A stretch of 64,000 nt of DNA from Pseudoips prasinana (lineage: Eukaryota > Arthropoda > Insecta > Lepidoptera > Nolidae). This document shows positions 62,696 through 64,000 of this stretch, piece by piece. The notes beneath the pieces were generated by a model. The model saw nothing but the letters and a program-made list of their open reading frames with translations. It was not told where the DNA came from and made no database searches. Location: positions 6,758,001 to 6,822,000 of the forward strand of contig OX621243.1 of the NCBI GenBank assembly GCA_951640165.1, given 5' to 3'. The first letter of the stretch is position 1, and every line of letters starts with the position of its first letter. The position numbers and the translations under genes were made by a program.

Positions 62696-64000
62696 TAATA
62701 AATAAATTGTAAAGTTGCATTGTCGACGGTATAACGATTATAAATAAGTCATTAAATCTACCAAAACATCCGCGGTTGAACTTAAGTCCCCCCCAAAGAT
62801 TTCTATAATGTAATTTTGACCATCATTTGTCTTGTGTGAGTTGCTGTGATATACCTCTGTGAAAAACGGGCGGACGGTCGAAGCCACACCATATAGATTC
62901 ACTTTTTGTATTTTGGTGCGGATCCCTAGTAGAAAGAAGACGATTAAGGTAGCATACCTTAACCTTACCTAATAATTGTAGGTATCACAAAATTAACCGA
63001 AAGTTATTTATATAAAACCCGGTCAAGACTCGCCCACTGAGGGTTCTGTTAACTTATGTTATTTGTTTGATTAAAACCACTAAAATCATTAATAATGAAG
63101 TCGGTTAAAAAAGATTGTTTTCTGACGGAACCGTGCCTATTGAAAATAAACTGTGCTAGTTAAGACACATTATTATATTTTCCTGTATAAATCCCGTATA
63201 ACTAGGTAATTTTAGGTATGTAATTATTTCTTGCAACACATCGGTGACATATTTACCACCCATTTTGACCTATATTGTAATGACCATTGAATATATTCTC
63301 AATTTTAGCATTTACTATATATATATAATAAGTTCGATTAGGCAACACTTAAGTCTATTTTAGATCCCTAGTAGGTATCTATTATTATATGCTGAGTTAT
63401 TACGCTGTGACAGATGGAAGGTCTAGGTTGGGTGGATTGAGTATCATCATAACTAAGCGTTCACGCGTTCGTGTTTATCAGAACTCTAAACTTCATCATA
63501 AAAGTACAATAACCGTTACATTATTATAAACATTTTATTGGAAAATAGTTCTTATTGTTAAACATTAAAGATTCTCTCTTCCCCTGTTAGCAGTGGCGAC
63601 GTCGGGTCAATATACGCAATATGAAGATAACGTGTCTATCTATAAGTTATTGCAGCTGTATGCATTGAATTATATGCAATCGGACCATCTCGTTGACCTA
63701 GTGAAGAAGATAAAGAGGTTGTGAGCTTGTTACCCGCGTTAAGCCAGCGTTCTGGGGAATTTTTTGCAAGTGGCTGGAGTCTCGATTTCAGGAATCGTGC
63801 AGTAAATAACAAAAGCCGTCAACGGGTGGTCATTTAAAAAGTAAGAAAAAGAAAATAGGCACATATGTATGTTTAGCATAGATGGGGTCTCTGAGTTGAC
63901 ACTAGTTGGCACAGCCAAAAATTGTCCAGAACATAATTACCTACTTTATGCATATTTGCACTCAGGAAATATACAAACCTAGTTCACTACTAAGTATATA
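62696..64000. other. Right edge, mostly unassigned
   Basis: 63018-63150 is a decayed repeat P (AAACCCGGTCAAGACTCGCC, GAGGGTTCTGTTAACTT). 62765-62830 has a scrap like the 39286 array (CCCCCCCAAAGATTTCTATA). No gene recognised. Confidence 0.45.

Overview
The window looks like nuclear DNA of a moth or butterfly. It is AT-rich, carries one spread-out insect-type UDP-glycosyltransferase (UGT) gene, and is packed with short interspersed repeats, Helitron-like ends and LINE tails of kinds I know from lepidopteran genomes. I cannot name the species. Nothing points to a prokaryote, a plasmid or a virus.

The only host gene I can support is the UGT on the minus strand. Four coding exons (43809-42946, 14703-14478, 10632-10416, 2177-1895) join in phase at GT/AG sites. 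They give 1590 nt, a complete protein of 529 residues with signal peptide, both glycosyltransferase halves, C-terminal membrane anchor and a cytosolic tail. The gene covers 41.9 kb because its introns (28.2, 3.8 and 8.2 kb) are filled with transposon debris. Everything right of 43809 lies upstream of this gene and is intergenic as far as I can see.

Mobile DNA by region. 1-14 kb: a broken Transib/RAG1-like transposon (5712-7856) with 5-bp target duplication and RSS-heptamer-like ends, tRNA-derived SINEs, LINE tails, and a ~130-bp satellite next to UGT exon 2. 15-34 kb: a CR1/Jockey-type reverse transcriptase fragment, a Tc1/mariner deletion derivative (23073-24026), Helitron dimers, a SINE split by Helitrons, a ~440-bp tandem triplication and a 5S-rRNA-derived SINE. 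34-40 kb: mostly unassigned AT-rich intron with a hexamer microsatellite and a third tandem repeat. 40-46 kb: LINE relic, a head-to-tail Helitron cluster and UGT exon 1. 45.5-50.3 kb: a complete PIF/Harbinger element with two interlocking genes, invaded by a mariner whose transposase frame is intact and by a small Helitron. 50-54 kb: a hAT-like MITE and an unusual 1.3-kb element (52122-53429) whose two arms are inverted arrays of a ~102-bp palindrome-bearing satellite. 54-64 kb: LINE 3' ends (R1-like, RTE-like, Jockey-like), more SINEs, the second 5S-SINE and Helitrons.

Repeat names used here are local labels: SINE-A, -B, -C and -D are four tRNA-headed families; SINE-5S has a 5S-rRNA-like head; LINE-K is a Jockey/CR1-like LINE; CK is a ~300-bp element sharing the LINE-K 3' tail; H1 (~300 bp) and H2 (~170 bp) are non-autonomous Helitrons; P and Q are unclassified interspersed repeats. 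Several insertions have exact target duplications, so relative ages can be read: mariner in Harbinger, R1-like LINE in SINE-B, RTE in Q, RTE in CK, Helitrons in SINE-C.
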